From an uncultured Clostridia bacterium (GTDB lineage: Bacteria; Bacillota; Clostridia; Oscillospirales; Acutalibacteraceae): a stretch of DNA of 41,077 nucleotides. Location: contig CAMHMN010000018.1 of the NCBI GenBank assembly GCA_946186245.1, positions 1-41,077 on the forward strand, in the 5' to 3' direction. How positions within the stretch are numbered: position 1 is the first letter of the stretch; each line of letters begins with the position of its first letter. Shown here one piece after another: positions 7,492-15,042 of this stretch. Made by a program: the position numbers and the translations under genes. The notes below the pieces were generated by a model. That model was not told the origin of the DNA and did not search any database. It saw only the letters and a list, made by a program, of their open reading frames with translations.

Positions 7492-8781
7492 TCAGATTTT
7501 AATATCGCTGAATACCTGTATTTTGTCTATTTCCTCTGCCGACCTGAATTTATCATAGGAATGCACGGCTTCGGAATTACCCATTTCCGCCTGAAGTTCG
7601 CTTATGTACTCCGAACGGGTCTTGACCCTCGACACACGGCGAACGGAACTGCTTCCTTTCATGGCTCGGCGGGCATTTTCCTTTGCACGCTCCTGCGGGG
7701 ACATATAAATTGTTTTTTCCTTATTTTCTCTTCCCTTTCTGGAATAAACCGACTGCTCCTTGTGGGTGAGATTATCCCACCAGTCGCGGATCGCGTCAGT
7801 GCGTTCATTCAGCAGGTCACGAATTGCCCTTCCCTCTGATCTCGCCCAGTACATAAACACGTCGTAAGCGTTGTCGGTGCTGACCGGCATGGTATTCAGC
7901 AAGGGACTGTTGGGTCTGGCAATGCTGATCACCGAGATTTCCGGAGGATTGTTGAATCTGGTGCGGGAGGGGCTGCCAAGTCCGCGCGTCACATACATCT
8001 TGCTGCGACCAATGCGGTATTCTCCGGAAGTGTAAGCGATCTTATTGTTTCTGATCAGTCTGTCAACAAAAGGAATTCTGTAGTAACCCCCATGGGTTCC
8101 TCCGGCAAGCACCAGTGTCGCTCCCCAGCGGGAATAAGCCTCAAATCCCTTCGGAAAATGGGTGAGCAGTATGACAGTGGCATCCTGCGGACACTCGCCC
8201 AGAGCCTCAAAAACATCGTTGTTGCGAACCTTCTGATACTTCCAGTCCTTCACCGGCTTATTGGGATCCGCTTTAAGACCGGGGCAATAGCCGTAGATAT
8301 AAATCTTTTCACCGTCAACATTAATCTCCGCACGCGAATTATTGAGTATCACTCCGCCGGCTTCGTTGACCGACTTGACGAAATTCTTGTGCAGGGTGCC
8401 GTTGCCCAGACGGAGATCTTCTTTTCCGGGCACCATTACAACGGGAATGTCTCTCCCCACTGAATCGAGGAAGTCATAGAACGCGTCGACATCGGCTGCC
8501 TTCGCGTCGCCCATATTGCCCGCAAACAGAATGTAATCCGGATGTTCTCTCCTGACCTTTCGCGCCAGCTCGGAATTCTTGTTGCCGAAAGACATGCTGT
8601 GCAGGTCGCTGATCACAACAAACTTCATGCCGTCAAGCACGCGAGGCAAGCCGTTAATGGTAATAGCCTTGTGTGTGGTGGAAAGAACATATTTGCTTCT
8701 GATAAATTCCATATAGACCATACACACGACAAATGCCGAGAGTATGGTAATGATCCAAAGCCAGTTAGGCAGCAACATCAT
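7492..8781 (-). CDS. Membrane-anchored metallophosphoesterase-like protein with altered active site
   Basis: 429 residues: one N-terminal membrane span (about 5-24), a calcineurin-like phosphoesterase domain resembling YkuE (about 45-285), and a charged C-terminal tail rich in Arg, Lys and Glu. ISDLH (57-61) carries the first metal pair and HFPKG keeps the late His, but other hallmark positions differ: GD is GN (AGNMGDA), GNHD is GKED (MVPGKEDL), and GHTHGG is GGTHGG. The HGGYYRIPF end of the fold is intact, so the homology is clear. Catalysis is doubtful; a binding or scaffold role is possible. The ATG at 8781 is chosen because GGGGGA lies 4-9 bases upstream; a TTG at 8793 is the only longer option. 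It has its own promoter at 8820-8848. Confidence 0.85.
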   Translation of the reverse strand: MMLLPNWLWIITILSAFVVCMVYMEFIRSKYVLSTTHKAITINGLPRVLDGMKFVVISDLHSMSFGNKNSELARKVRREHPDYILFAGNMGDAKAADVDAFYDFLDSVGRDIPVVMVPGKEDLRLGNGTLHKNFVKSVNEAGGVILNNSRAEINVDGEKIYIYGYCPGLKADPNKPVKDWKYQKVRNNDVFEALGECPQDATVILLTHFPKGFEAYSRWGATLVLAGGTHGGYYRIPFVDRLIRNNKIAYTSGEYRIGRSKMYVTRGLGSPSRTRFNNPPEISVISIARPNSPLLNTMPVSTDNAYDVFMYWARSEGRAIRDLLNERTDAIRDWWDNLTHKEQSVYSRKGRENKEKTIYMSPQERAKENARRAMKGSSSVRRVSRVKTRSEYISELQAEMGNSEAVHSYDKFRSAEEIDKIQVFSDIKI

Positions 8782-8819
8782 TGATTCCCCCAATTATGGA
8801 AATATACTTTACCGTTCAT

Positions 8820-8848
8820 ATTATACATGATAAAAAGCGTTTAGTCTA
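8820..8848 (-). promoter_or_regulatory. Sigma-A promoter for the metallophosphoesterase-like gene
   Basis: Minus strand: -10 TATAAT (8820-8825), 17-base spacer, -35 TAGACT (8843-8848, four of six consensus bases). It lies between the noncoding-RNA terminator and the start codon, giving a leader of about 30 bases. Confidence 0.7.
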
Positions 8849-8904
8849 TACCCTTAATAATAAATTTACGAACTTTTTATCTTGTTATTTTTGTCACATG
8901 CGGC

Positions 8905-8940
8905 AAAAAACGGTACCGATATATTTCTACATCGGTACCG
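8905..8940 (-). terminator. Near-perfect terminator of the large noncoding RNA
   Basis: On the minus strand CGGTACCGATGTA, loop GAAA, TATATCGGTACCG (8911-8940), then six T (8905-8910). The 13-bp stem with a GNRA-type loop and U-run is about as strong as intrinsic terminators get. It faces left, matching the promoter at 10218-10246. Confidence 0.92.
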
Positions 8941-9121
8941 CACCGGCTTTATGCCGCCGAAGCTATTTTGTTTTTGCAATGTCCTGTTGCTTGCTTTTTT
9001 CGGACTCTTCTTTCCTTGTCCGTTCCCGGCGAATATCGCTTGGATTTCTTCGCCTCTCAAAGCTTAATTGTACTTTGGACTCACCCTTTACATTTCATTT
9101 CTTGTCAGCATGTAAAACGTT

Positions 9122-9163
9122 CTTTTCATCGAAGCTCACTTGCTTTCATCGAAACTCAACTTG
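9122..9163 (-). repeat. Tandem 21-base repeat inside the large noncoding RNA
   Basis: 9122-9142 and 9143-9163 are two adjacent copies sharing TTCATCGAA, then GCTCACTTG versus ACTCAACTTG. In the RNA both read as CAAGUxGAGxUUCGAUGAAA-type units. Adjacent near-copies suggest a duplicated structural module or protein-binding site. Confidence 0.7.
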
Positions 9164-10217
9164 GTGAAGCTTTAAGTTTTCATTGGACTCGACCCTTTGC
9201 TTTTTTACGATCTATAGTTGTATATCTCGTTCAGGTCTTATTTCATCTTTTTTACAGCTTACGCCTCTTTAAGATTGATTACATCGGATTTGCCGCTGCT
9301 TCATAAACCTGTCGGGTTCTTTCTATTTCAACATTGATGACTGTTTCTTTTGCTCAGCGTAAGGCGTTGTTCGCACGACGCTTCTTGCTTTTTTGCGGCT
9401 GTTGCTTTTTCTTCGCTTTTCCGCTTTTTGTATCAATGATCTGATCTTCTCCTGTATAATTTTTACTGCATGCGACTTATTACTTCATTTCTTTTTCATT
9501 CTTCTCGTAACTGACATCCCGCCTTTTTCACAACTGGCTGGGATCATCTTTCGTCGCTTTCTTTTCTTTCTTCTTTTCTTTCGTTACACTCTATGCATCT
9601 TTTTTCTTATCGGTTTCACTTTCTGATGCATTTTTTTATTGCAGTAATTTTTATACATTCTGCGCGGCTTTTATCTGCTTGATTTCTGTTTCGCGTTTCT
9701 GTTATGTTTCCCGTTTCCGTCAGCAGAAACTCTGATTTGTTTCAAGCGGTTTTCCGTTCCGCTTGCTTGCTTACATTATCGAAGCCTTTGGAATTTTCAT
9801 TGCTTTTGTAACTCCAAGGCGTACTGTTCATAAACATTGCACAGGCTTTTATCTTGCATCAATCGATCTGCTTTGATTTTCATCTCGGATCGCTTGCTAT
9901 AAAAGCTCTCGGTGCTCATTGCCTTTTTTGTTACGCAGCAATTTCATACTCGTGGGCTTCGATTCCGATGTGCTGTGAGGCTGTTACTGCATCCATCGGC
10001 GTCACCCCGTTTCTTTTGTATTGCCTATTTGAGCTCTGTTCTGAAAAGGAATTAATCATTTTCATTTCAGGTTTTTCCCATATGAATCCGATCTCAGGCA
10101 GCTTACTTTTTTCGGTCTCATTTTTTCGATCAATATTTTGATCTACATTTCTTTACGTAAGACTTACTTTTTCATCCTGTCTGTCCTTAACTTTGCCGCT
10201 CTCCTAAGCTCAACTAT

Positions 10218-10246
10218 AATATAACACATCTTTTTTAGTTTGTCAA
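10218..10246 (-). promoter_or_regulatory. Strong sigma-A promoter of the large noncoding RNA
   Basis: Minus strand: -35 TTGACA (10241-10246), exactly 17 bases, -10 TATATT (10218-10223), with an extended -10 TGT just before it. Predicted transcript start is near 10211. No ribosome site and start codon pair follows. Confidence 0.88.
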
Positions 10247-10305
10247 TAGTTTTTTTAAAAAAACTGAAAAAAATTTATTTATTTTGAAATAATCTAAAAT
10301 TCCTA

Positions 10306-10334
10306 TTGACACATCGAAAAAAAGCGTGTAAAAT
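10306..10334 (+). promoter_or_regulatory. Sigma-A promoter of the first DUF1292 gene
   Basis: TTGACA (10306-10311), 17 bases, TAAAAT (10329-10334). It is divergent from the noncoding-RNA promoter; the two -35 boxes are 59 bases apart across an A/T-tract-rich segment (about 10247-10305). The leader is about 100 bases and starts with a small hairpin (GGTTTT/AAAACC). Confidence 0.85.
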
Positions 10335-10440
10335 ACTAATGGTTTTGAAGAAAACCCTTGAATGATGTGTCTTGGACAGTTTTTTTGCCATTTGACATTC
10401 AATTATTTTCTATTTTGTACAGTGAGGACTAATCCGAAAT

Positions 10441-10809
10441 ATGAGTAACGAGATCAACACACGCGGCAGAGACTCCGCAGCTGAGCATGACGAAGAAGAT
10501 GACAGCATCATCTCCCTGATCGACGATGAAGGCCGTACATCCGAATATGAAATTCTTGACGCCATCGAGACCCAGGAAGGCAAGTTCGTTGCGCTTATGC
10601 CTCTTGCTTCCATCGACGACGATACCGGCGAAGCGGAGTACATGATCCTTCAGGTGGACGTTGTGGACGATGAGGAGGAACTTGCCGAGATTGAGGACGA
10701 GGAGCTCCTGATGGCGCTGGACGATCTCTTCCGCGAGCGGTTCAAGGAGCTTTACGGCGACGAAGACGAGATGCCTGCGGCTGAAGGCGATTCTCTGGCG
10801 GGTGCATAA
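10441..10809 (+). CDS. DUF1292 family protein (YrzB-like)
   Basis: 122-residue, strongly acidic cytoplasmic protein. The central region (DDSIISLIDDEGRTSEYEIL, about 20-39, then EGKFVALMPL and a DDEEELAEIEDEELL acidic stretch) fits DUF1292, a small Firmicutes family of unknown function often encoded near ruvX in other genomes. Both ends are acidic and probably disordered. ATG at 10441 follows GTGAGGA by about 13 bases. A paralogue is at 35393-35698. The downstream 340 bases hold a structured RNA rather than a gene. Confidence 0.85.
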   Translation: MSNEINTRGRDSAAEHDEEDDSIISLIDDEGRTSEYEILDAIETQEGKFVALMPLASIDDDTGEAEYMILQVDVVDDEEELAEIEDEELLMALDDLFRERFKELYGDEDEMPAAEGDSLAGA

Positions 10810-10869
10810 ATTCCCGCCCGCACGCACACAATAATATAAACATTGCTTAATATTCTGCCCGATACGCGA

Positions 10870-11057
10870 ACTGTGCTTTTATAACCCTACAAATTATTTT
10901 TAGGGAGCCAGGTCTCCGGCGGTGGATTGCAGACCTCCCGCAGTCTTGAACTGAGTTCGGAAGCAGGGAGCGAGAAGCCGTTGGGATGGCACCCACCTGT
11001 TACTTTTAGTAGCAGGTTATTTAAAGCACATTACGGTCGGGCGGGATTATTTTTTTC
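10870..11057 (+). ncRNA. Structured small RNA, candidate 6S RNA
   Basis: Between the DUF1292 stop and the convergent LRR gene is a GC-rich folded segment. Closing stem: ATAACCCTAC (10881-10890) with GTAG-ca-GGTTAT (11009-11020). Internal helices include AGGTCT/AGACCT, CTCCCGC with GCAGGGAG and the tip GAAC-TGA-GTTC. A 10-bp 3' hairpin (10995-11004 with 11008-11017) uses the same 3' strand as the closing stem, so two folds exclude each other. TCCCGCCCG right after the DUF1292 stop (10812-10820) also complements CGGGCGGGA (11038-11046), which a T-run (11050-11056) follows. Length, long imperfect helix and alternative 3' hairpin fit 6S RNA, the RNA polymerase-binding regulator, but I cannot confirm the class. 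No separate promoter is evident, so it may be made as the 3' end of the DUF1292 message. Confidence 0.55.
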
Positions 11058-11075
11058 TTTGTATACCCCAAATAC

Positions 11076-11118
11076 AAAACACACAGGAGCGAAAGATAAT
11101 CGCCGCCTGTGTGTTTTT
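11076..11118. terminator. Bidirectional terminator between candidate 6S RNA and LRR gene
   Basis: AAAACACACAGG (from 11077) pairs with CCTGTGTGTTTTT (to 11118), with an inner GCG/CGC. A-run on one side and T-run on the other serve both converging transcripts. Confidence 0.85.
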
Positions 11119-11148
11119 GTTCTGCTATGCTGTTACCGCATTCCGTTA

Positions 11149-12732
11149 TCAGTCAAAATCGTAACTGAAAGTTTCCGTTTCCTCATCGAATCCGGTCACA
11201 TTTTTCCACTTGCGGAATGAATTCTTGTATTTTTCCCTCAGAGGAGCCGCTCTCCAGGGGACATTGGTCGTTCTGCCCTCGCTCTCAACAGCGAAGAACG
11301 AATTGCAGTCAGGATTTGACTCGATAAAGCGCTGCTGCTCCGCCTTGGGAACATTCTTGTCAAAAAGAACAATCTCAAGATTGGGATGATTGTAAAGCGG
11401 AGAGAGGTCCTTGATTTCTGAGCTTCCGTAGAGATTGACCATTTTCAGGTTTTTCAGTCCCGAAAGCGGCTCAATGTTTTTCACGTAATTGCCGTTCATC
11501 TCGAGGAATTCCAGCTTGGTGAGTTCCGCGAAGGGGGAGATATCAATGACGTTATTATTCATGATGATCAGCGCGCGCAGCTGTTTCAGATTGGCCAGAG
11601 CGGAAATATCCCTGCAATGACAGTGTCCGATATCCAGCGACACCAGATCGGTGCAGTATTTAAAGAGAGGTTCCATCGTGTCTTCATTCAATTTGTCGGC
11701 TTCCTCGTGCAACGCGATCAGGGTTGAAAACGCTACGGCATCGGTTCTGACCTTGTAGTGTGCAAATCTCACATACCACACAAATTTGATATCAGGGTAT
11801 CTGGCCATCAGCTTTTCCATCTGAAGATTGGACAGATCACAGTCCATCATGTACACTTTTTTCAGGTTGCTGAAGCGGCTGAATGACTTGTCAAAAGCCT
11901 TCATAAATTCGTCAAGTGAATATTTCTTTTTGCTGAGGTCGATTTCGGCTGCGGCAGTATCAAATTTCTTGTCGAACATCCTGGTATACCATCTGACGGT
12001 ATACTGCGGAAAACGCTGTCTGAGGTCGAGCAGGACATCGCTGTCCTCGCACGCAAAAGCATCTATCTCGCTGAGCGAATCGAAATACCTGAGGCGAGCA
12101 AGCTCTGTTTCCGCGTTTTCTTTGTCAAAAAAATCAGCCGACAGCTTGACCGACGTATCGGTATTCAGGTATTGCGTTCCGTCAAATGAAACCTTCCTGA
12201 CAATCCGGCATCCGGGAAGCTTTTCTTTGAGGTAGTCATATGTTTCGTCGTTGACCTCCGAACCGCTGAGATCCAGTATTTCCACATTCTTCAACGCCGC
12301 CAACGATCGGATGTCCCCGTCGTTCATTCCATCCGAAAGCGTCACGCTTTCCGCAAGCGAACTGAAACGGGTGTCTCCGATCAGCACGCCGCATTCCAGT
12401 CTCGCGCCGGGATGCGCATCATAAAAATCCACGCATTCCTGTGCGGGGAAATCGCTGCCGCTGACCGAAAGCAGGCGCAGAGACGTGCAATTTTTCAGAG
12501 CAGGAAGCGACTTGATTTTATTGCCCGAAACATCTGCGCTTTCCAGCTTTGCAAACCTGTTCAGAACGGAAATGGAATCGATCCCCGTGTCCTTGAGATC
12601 CATGGTGCTGACGGAAAGGGAATAGAGATTCCCATTCACAACCGCGAAATTTGTAAAGAATACCAGCACGCCGCAAATGATCAAAAAAGCCATGGCAGAC
12701 AGCACAAAAATCCACGTCGTCTTTTTCTTCAT
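11149..12732 (-). CDS. Membrane-anchored leucine-rich-repeat protein
   Basis: 527 residues: a Lys-rich start and one membrane span (about 7-28), then an extracytoplasmic domain with leucine-rich repeats. The best repeats are in the C-terminal half, spaced about 22 residues (LVSLDIGHCHCRDISALANL, then LRALIIMNNNVIDISPFAEL, LEFLEMNGNYVKNIEPLSGL, LKMVNLYGSSEIKDLSPLYN), of the short SDS22/internalin type; weaker ones lie near residues 45-85 and 150-180. No enzyme domain or LPXTG was seen. LRR arrays bind proteins, so a surface adhesion or sensing role is possible. The start at 12732 is chosen for GGAGG 10 bases upstream and because the signal anchor begins there; the open frame continues to 12828 without support. 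It has its own promoter. Confidence 0.85.
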   Translation of the reverse strand: MKKKTTWIFVLSAMAFLIICGVLVFFTNFAVVNGNLYSLSVSTMDLKDTGIDSISVLNRFAKLESADVSGNKIKSLPALKNCTSLRLLSVSGSDFPAQECVDFYDAHPGARLECGVLIGDTRFSSLAESVTLSDGMNDGDIRSLAALKNVEILDLSGSEVNDETYDYLKEKLPGCRIVRKVSFDGTQYLNTDTSVKLSADFFDKENAETELARLRYFDSLSEIDAFACEDSDVLLDLRQRFPQYTVRWYTRMFDKKFDTAAAEIDLSKKKYSLDEFMKAFDKSFSRFSNLKKVYMMDCDLSNLQMEKLMARYPDIKFVWYVRFAHYKVRTDAVAFSTLIALHEEADKLNEDTMEPLFKYCTDLVSLDIGHCHCRDISALANLKQLRALIIMNNNVIDISPFAELTKLEFLEMNGNYVKNIEPLSGLKNLKMVNLYGSSEIKDLSPLYNHPNLEIVLFDKNVPKAEQQRFIESNPDCNSFFAVESEGRTTNVPWRAAPLREKYKNSFRKWKNVTGFDEETETFSYDFD

Positions 12733-12799
12733 AATTGAAAAACCTCCGATAATCCTGATAGTTTCACGCCTAAAGACCTTTTGGCAAATATGTTTTTTT

Positions 12800-12828
12800 A
12801 GTATAACATACAATAGCGTTTTTTGCAA
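12800..12828 (-). promoter_or_regulatory. Sigma-A promoter of the LRR gene
   Basis: Minus strand: -35 TTGCAA (12823-12828), 17 bases, -10 TATACT (12800-12805) with extended TGT. Leader of about 60 bases. Confidence 0.8.
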
Positions 12829-12869
12829 TAGCGAAGACAGGAGATTTTGAGAATAATTTGTAATTATGT

Positions 12870-12898
12870 TTGACTTAATCGGGCTGCGATGGTATTAT
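12870..12898 (+). promoter_or_regulatory. Sigma-A promoter of the pyrK-pyrD-ruvX-hemW operon
   Basis: TTGACT (12870-12875), 17 bases, TATTAT (12893-12898). The short leader contains GTAAT/ATTAC (about 12900-12914) just before AGAGGAGG. No PyrR-type binding loop or attenuator was recognised. Confidence 0.8.
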
Positions 12899-12933
12899 AG
12901 TAATCAGGAATTACCAGAGGAGGTAAATTAGAA

Positions 12934-13707
12934 ATGAAATACACCCAGGAGCTTTGTCCCATCATCAAGAAGGAACAGCTCAACCAAACAACCTTCAGCT
13001 TCACCGTGGCATCCCAATCCGCCGTGCAGAGCATGAAGCCCGGACAGTTCGCCAATATCCTGGTCGAAGGCAAGACATTGCGCCGTCCCATCTCGATATG
13101 CGGATTCAGCCGTGAAGCAGGCACCGTCCGCTTTGTCTTTGAGGTACGGGGAGAGGGTACGGAAATCATGTCGCAAATGAAGGAGGGGCAGAGCATGGAT
13201 CTTCTGGCTCCTCTCGGCAACGGATTCGACATCGACCCGGCCGAAAAGGCGGTGTTCGTCGGAGGCGGCATCGGCGTTCCTCCCCTGCTCGGCGCGTCTG
13301 CGCCCTACGCAGCAAACGCAACGGTGCTTCTCGGCTTCCGCAATAAGGACGCGGTGATTCTGGCCGACGAATTCAGAACCAATGGCGCGGATCTCCGCAT
13401 CGCTACCGACGACGGTTCGATGGGTCATCACGGATTTGTGACGCAGCTTCTGACACAGCGGCTGGACGAGGCGCCCTGTGACACAATCTATGCCTGCGGG
13501 CCGAAGCCAATGCTCCGGCTGACCGCCGCCGAAGCCGAAAAACGCGGCATTAAGTGCATGGTTTCGCTGGAAGAAAGAATGGGCTGCGGCATAGGCGCCT
13601 GTCTGGTCTGCGCATGCAAAACAAGAACGTCCGACGGCGGAGAAAAGTATCTCCACGTCTGTAAAAACGGTCCGGTATTTGACAGCAGGGAGGTAATCTG
13701 GGAATGA
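12934..13707 (+). CDS. pyrK: Dihydroorotate dehydrogenase electron transfer subunit
   Basis: FAD and 2Fe-2S subunit that passes electrons from dihydroorotate oxidation in PyrD to NAD+. 257 residues, typical length. Seen: the FAD-binding RRPISICGFSR (about residues 50-60), the NAD-binding VGGGIGVPPLL (about 110), and the C-terminal cluster cysteines in CGIGACLVCACK with a last Cys in HVCKNGPVF. Start ATG follows AGGAGGTAA. Its end overlaps pyrD by 4 bases (ATGA), so the two subunits are translationally coupled. Confidence 0.97.
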   Translation: MKYTQELCPIIKKEQLNQTTFSFTVASQSAVQSMKPGQFANILVEGKTLRRPISICGFSREAGTVRFVFEVRGEGTEIMSQMKEGQSMDLLAPLGNGFDIDPAEKAVFVGGGIGVPPLLGASAPYAANATVLLGFRNKDAVILADEFRTNGADLRIATDDGSMGHHGFVTQLLTQRLDEAPCDTIYACGPKPMLRLTAAEAEKRGIKCMVSLEERMGCGIGACLVCACKTRTSDGGEKYLHVCKNGPVFDSREVIWE

Positions 13708-14618
13708 GCAGACTTAATGTGAACATCTGCGGGGTGGAATTCAAGAACCCCGTCATAGCCGCTTCCGGCACCTACGGATTCGGCAGGGAATACAACGAAT
13801 TATATCCCATATCCAAGCTCGGCGGCATTTCTTCCAAAGGCATGACCATATGCGAGAAAGCCGGCAATCCTCCTCCGCGAATCGCCGAGACGCCCAGCGG
13901 CATACTGAATTCCGTCGGACTTCAGAACCCCGGAGTGGATCATTTTATCCGGGAAGACCTTCCCTGGCTGCGTCAGCAGGACACTGTGATCATCGCCAAT
14001 ATCGCCGGTGCCACGGAAGAGGATTACGCCGCGATCGCCGGAAAAGTAAATGATTCCGATGTGGACATGGTGGAACTGAACATCTCCTGTCCCAACGTCA
14101 AGGCAGGGGGCGCGGCATTCGGCACTTCCTGTTCGGGCGCGGAACGCATCACCTCGGTCGTCCGCAAACACTGCCCGGACAAGCCGCTGATCGTCAAGCT
14201 CTCGCCCAACGTCACCAGTATTGCCGAAATTGCCAAAGCAGTGGAAGCTGCGGGAGCCGACGCGGTTTCTCTCATCAACACACTGCTGGGCATGAGAATC
14301 GACATCCGCACCCGCAGACCCATCCTTCACAACAACAAGGGCGGAATGTCCGGCGCAGCCGTGTTTCCCATCGCCGTCCGGATGGTCAACGAGGTCTACA
14401 ACGCCGTCAAGGTTCCCGTCATCGGTCTGGGCGGCATATGCACCTGGAAGGACGCCATCGAAATGACGCTTGCCGGCGCATCGGCGATTCAGGTCGGCAC
14501 GGCCATGTTCACCGATCCCTACGCCCCACTGAAAATCATTGACGGCATGGAAGAATACCTCGCGCAAAACAAGATCGCCAACATCTCCGAACTGGTCGGA
14601 CAGGTGCAGCTATGGTAA
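13704..14618 (+). CDS. pyrD: Dihydroorotate dehydrogenase, class 1B catalytic subunit
   Basis: FMN subunit oxidising dihydroorotate to orotate, step 4 of UMP synthesis, partnered with PyrK. 304 residues. Seen: the FMN-contact AASGTYGFG (about residues 21-29), the active-site region ELNISCPNV with catalytic Cys (about 130), VKLSPNV, INTLLG, and the phosphate-binding GLGGI and QVGTAMF. Overlaps pyrK at the start and ruvX by 7 bases at the end. Confidence 0.97.
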   Translation: MSRLNVNICGVEFKNPVIAASGTYGFGREYNELYPISKLGGISSKGMTICEKAGNPPPRIAETPSGILNSVGLQNPGVDHFIREDLPWLRQQDTVIIANIAGATEEDYAAIAGKVNDSDVDMVELNISCPNVKAGGAAFGTSCSGAERITSVVRKHCPDKPLIVKLSPNVTSIAEIAKAVEAAGADAVSLINTLLGMRIDIRTRRPILHNNKGGMSGAAVFPIAVRMVNEVYNAVKVPVIGLGGICTWKDAIEMTLAGASAIQVGTAMFTDPYAPLKIIDGMEEYLAQNKIANISELVGQVQLW

Positions 14619-15037
14619 TCCTGTCGGTCGATTTCGGGCGTGCGAGAACCGGCATTGCCATATGCGATCCCGGAGAAATGCTCGCATCCCCTGTAACTGT
14701 GATCAATGAAAAATACGTGCCGAATCTCGTGCAGAAGGTTTCCTCCCTTGCCTCGGAGCGAAAGGCGGAACGGATCGTTGTCGGTCTGCCGGTGAATATG
14801 GACGGTTCGGAGGGAGAAAGCGCCCGGAACGCCCGACGTTTCGCCCAGGCATTGCAGGACGAATGCGGCATTCCCGTGGACATGTTCGACGAACGCTGCA
14901 CCACCATGGAAGCGCATGTGTTCCTCAACGCGACCAACACCCGCGGCAAAAAACGCAAGGAAGTGGTGGACGCGGTTTCGGCCGTCATCATTCTGGAAAA
15001 TTACCTTGCCAGACGCAGGGCATCAACGGGGAAGTGA
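14612..15037 (+). CDS. ruvX: Holliday junction resolvase-like protein RuvX (YqgF)
   Basis: RNase H-fold nuclease of the YqgF family, linked to pre-16S rRNA 5' processing and Holliday junction resolution. 141 residues. Seen: the first catalytic Asp in LSVDFGRARTGIA (residue 6), the central IVVGLPVNMDG with Glu/Ser (about 50-60) and the DERCTTMEA motif with catalytic acids (about 90-98). Overlaps the pyrD end by 7 bases, so it is translated from the same message; hemW follows 5 bases later. Confidence 0.95.
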   Translation: MVILSVDFGRARTGIAICDPGEMLASPVTVINEKYVPNLVQKVSSLASERKAERIVVGLPVNMDGSEGESARNARRFAQALQDECGIPVDMFDERCTTMEAHVFLNATNTRGKKRKEVVDAVSAVIILENYLARRRASTGK

Positions 15038-15042
15038 ATAGA

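Larger units (their letters stand above)
8905..10211 (-). ncRNA. Large structured noncoding RNA, about 1.3 kb, class not recognised
   Basis: A 1.3 kb stretch without a credible gene, bounded on the minus strand by a strong promoter (10218-10246) and a near-perfect terminator (8905-8940). The sense strand is A-rich with A/G-rich joining segments, has no reading frame above about 64 codons and visibly lower GC than the neighbouring genes. Local helices seen in plus coordinates: 10128-10143 (6 bp, 4-base loop), 9965-9999 (CCGATG/CATCGG), 9743-9765 (7 bp), 9593-9631 (7 bp), 9516-9544 (ATCCC/GGGAT plus 2 bp), 9395-9424 (GCGG/CCGC), 9361-9383, 9001-9022 (CGGAC/GTCCG). A 21-base unit is repeated at 9122-9163. 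This style resembles large ornate bacterial RNAs such as OLE, ROOL and GOLLD, but I do not recognise it as any of them. The transcription unit is well supported; that it works as RNA is inference. Confidence 0.8.

Noticed and set aside
8781-10141. Several plus-strand frames of 60-130 codons in the 1.3 kb gap
   Set aside because: They are Phe/Ser/Leu-rich products of T-rich DNA, lack ribosome sites, and run antisense to the predicted RNA.
10927-11220. 97-codon plus frame after DUF1292
   Set aside because: It runs through the folded RNA and the bidirectional terminator and has no family match.
12899-12933. PyrR-type attenuator before pyrK
   Set aside because: The leader is too short and holds only a 5-bp stem.
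14863-15042. 60-codon extension of HemW
   Set aside because: Shadow of ruvX; the HemW N-terminus begins at 15043.
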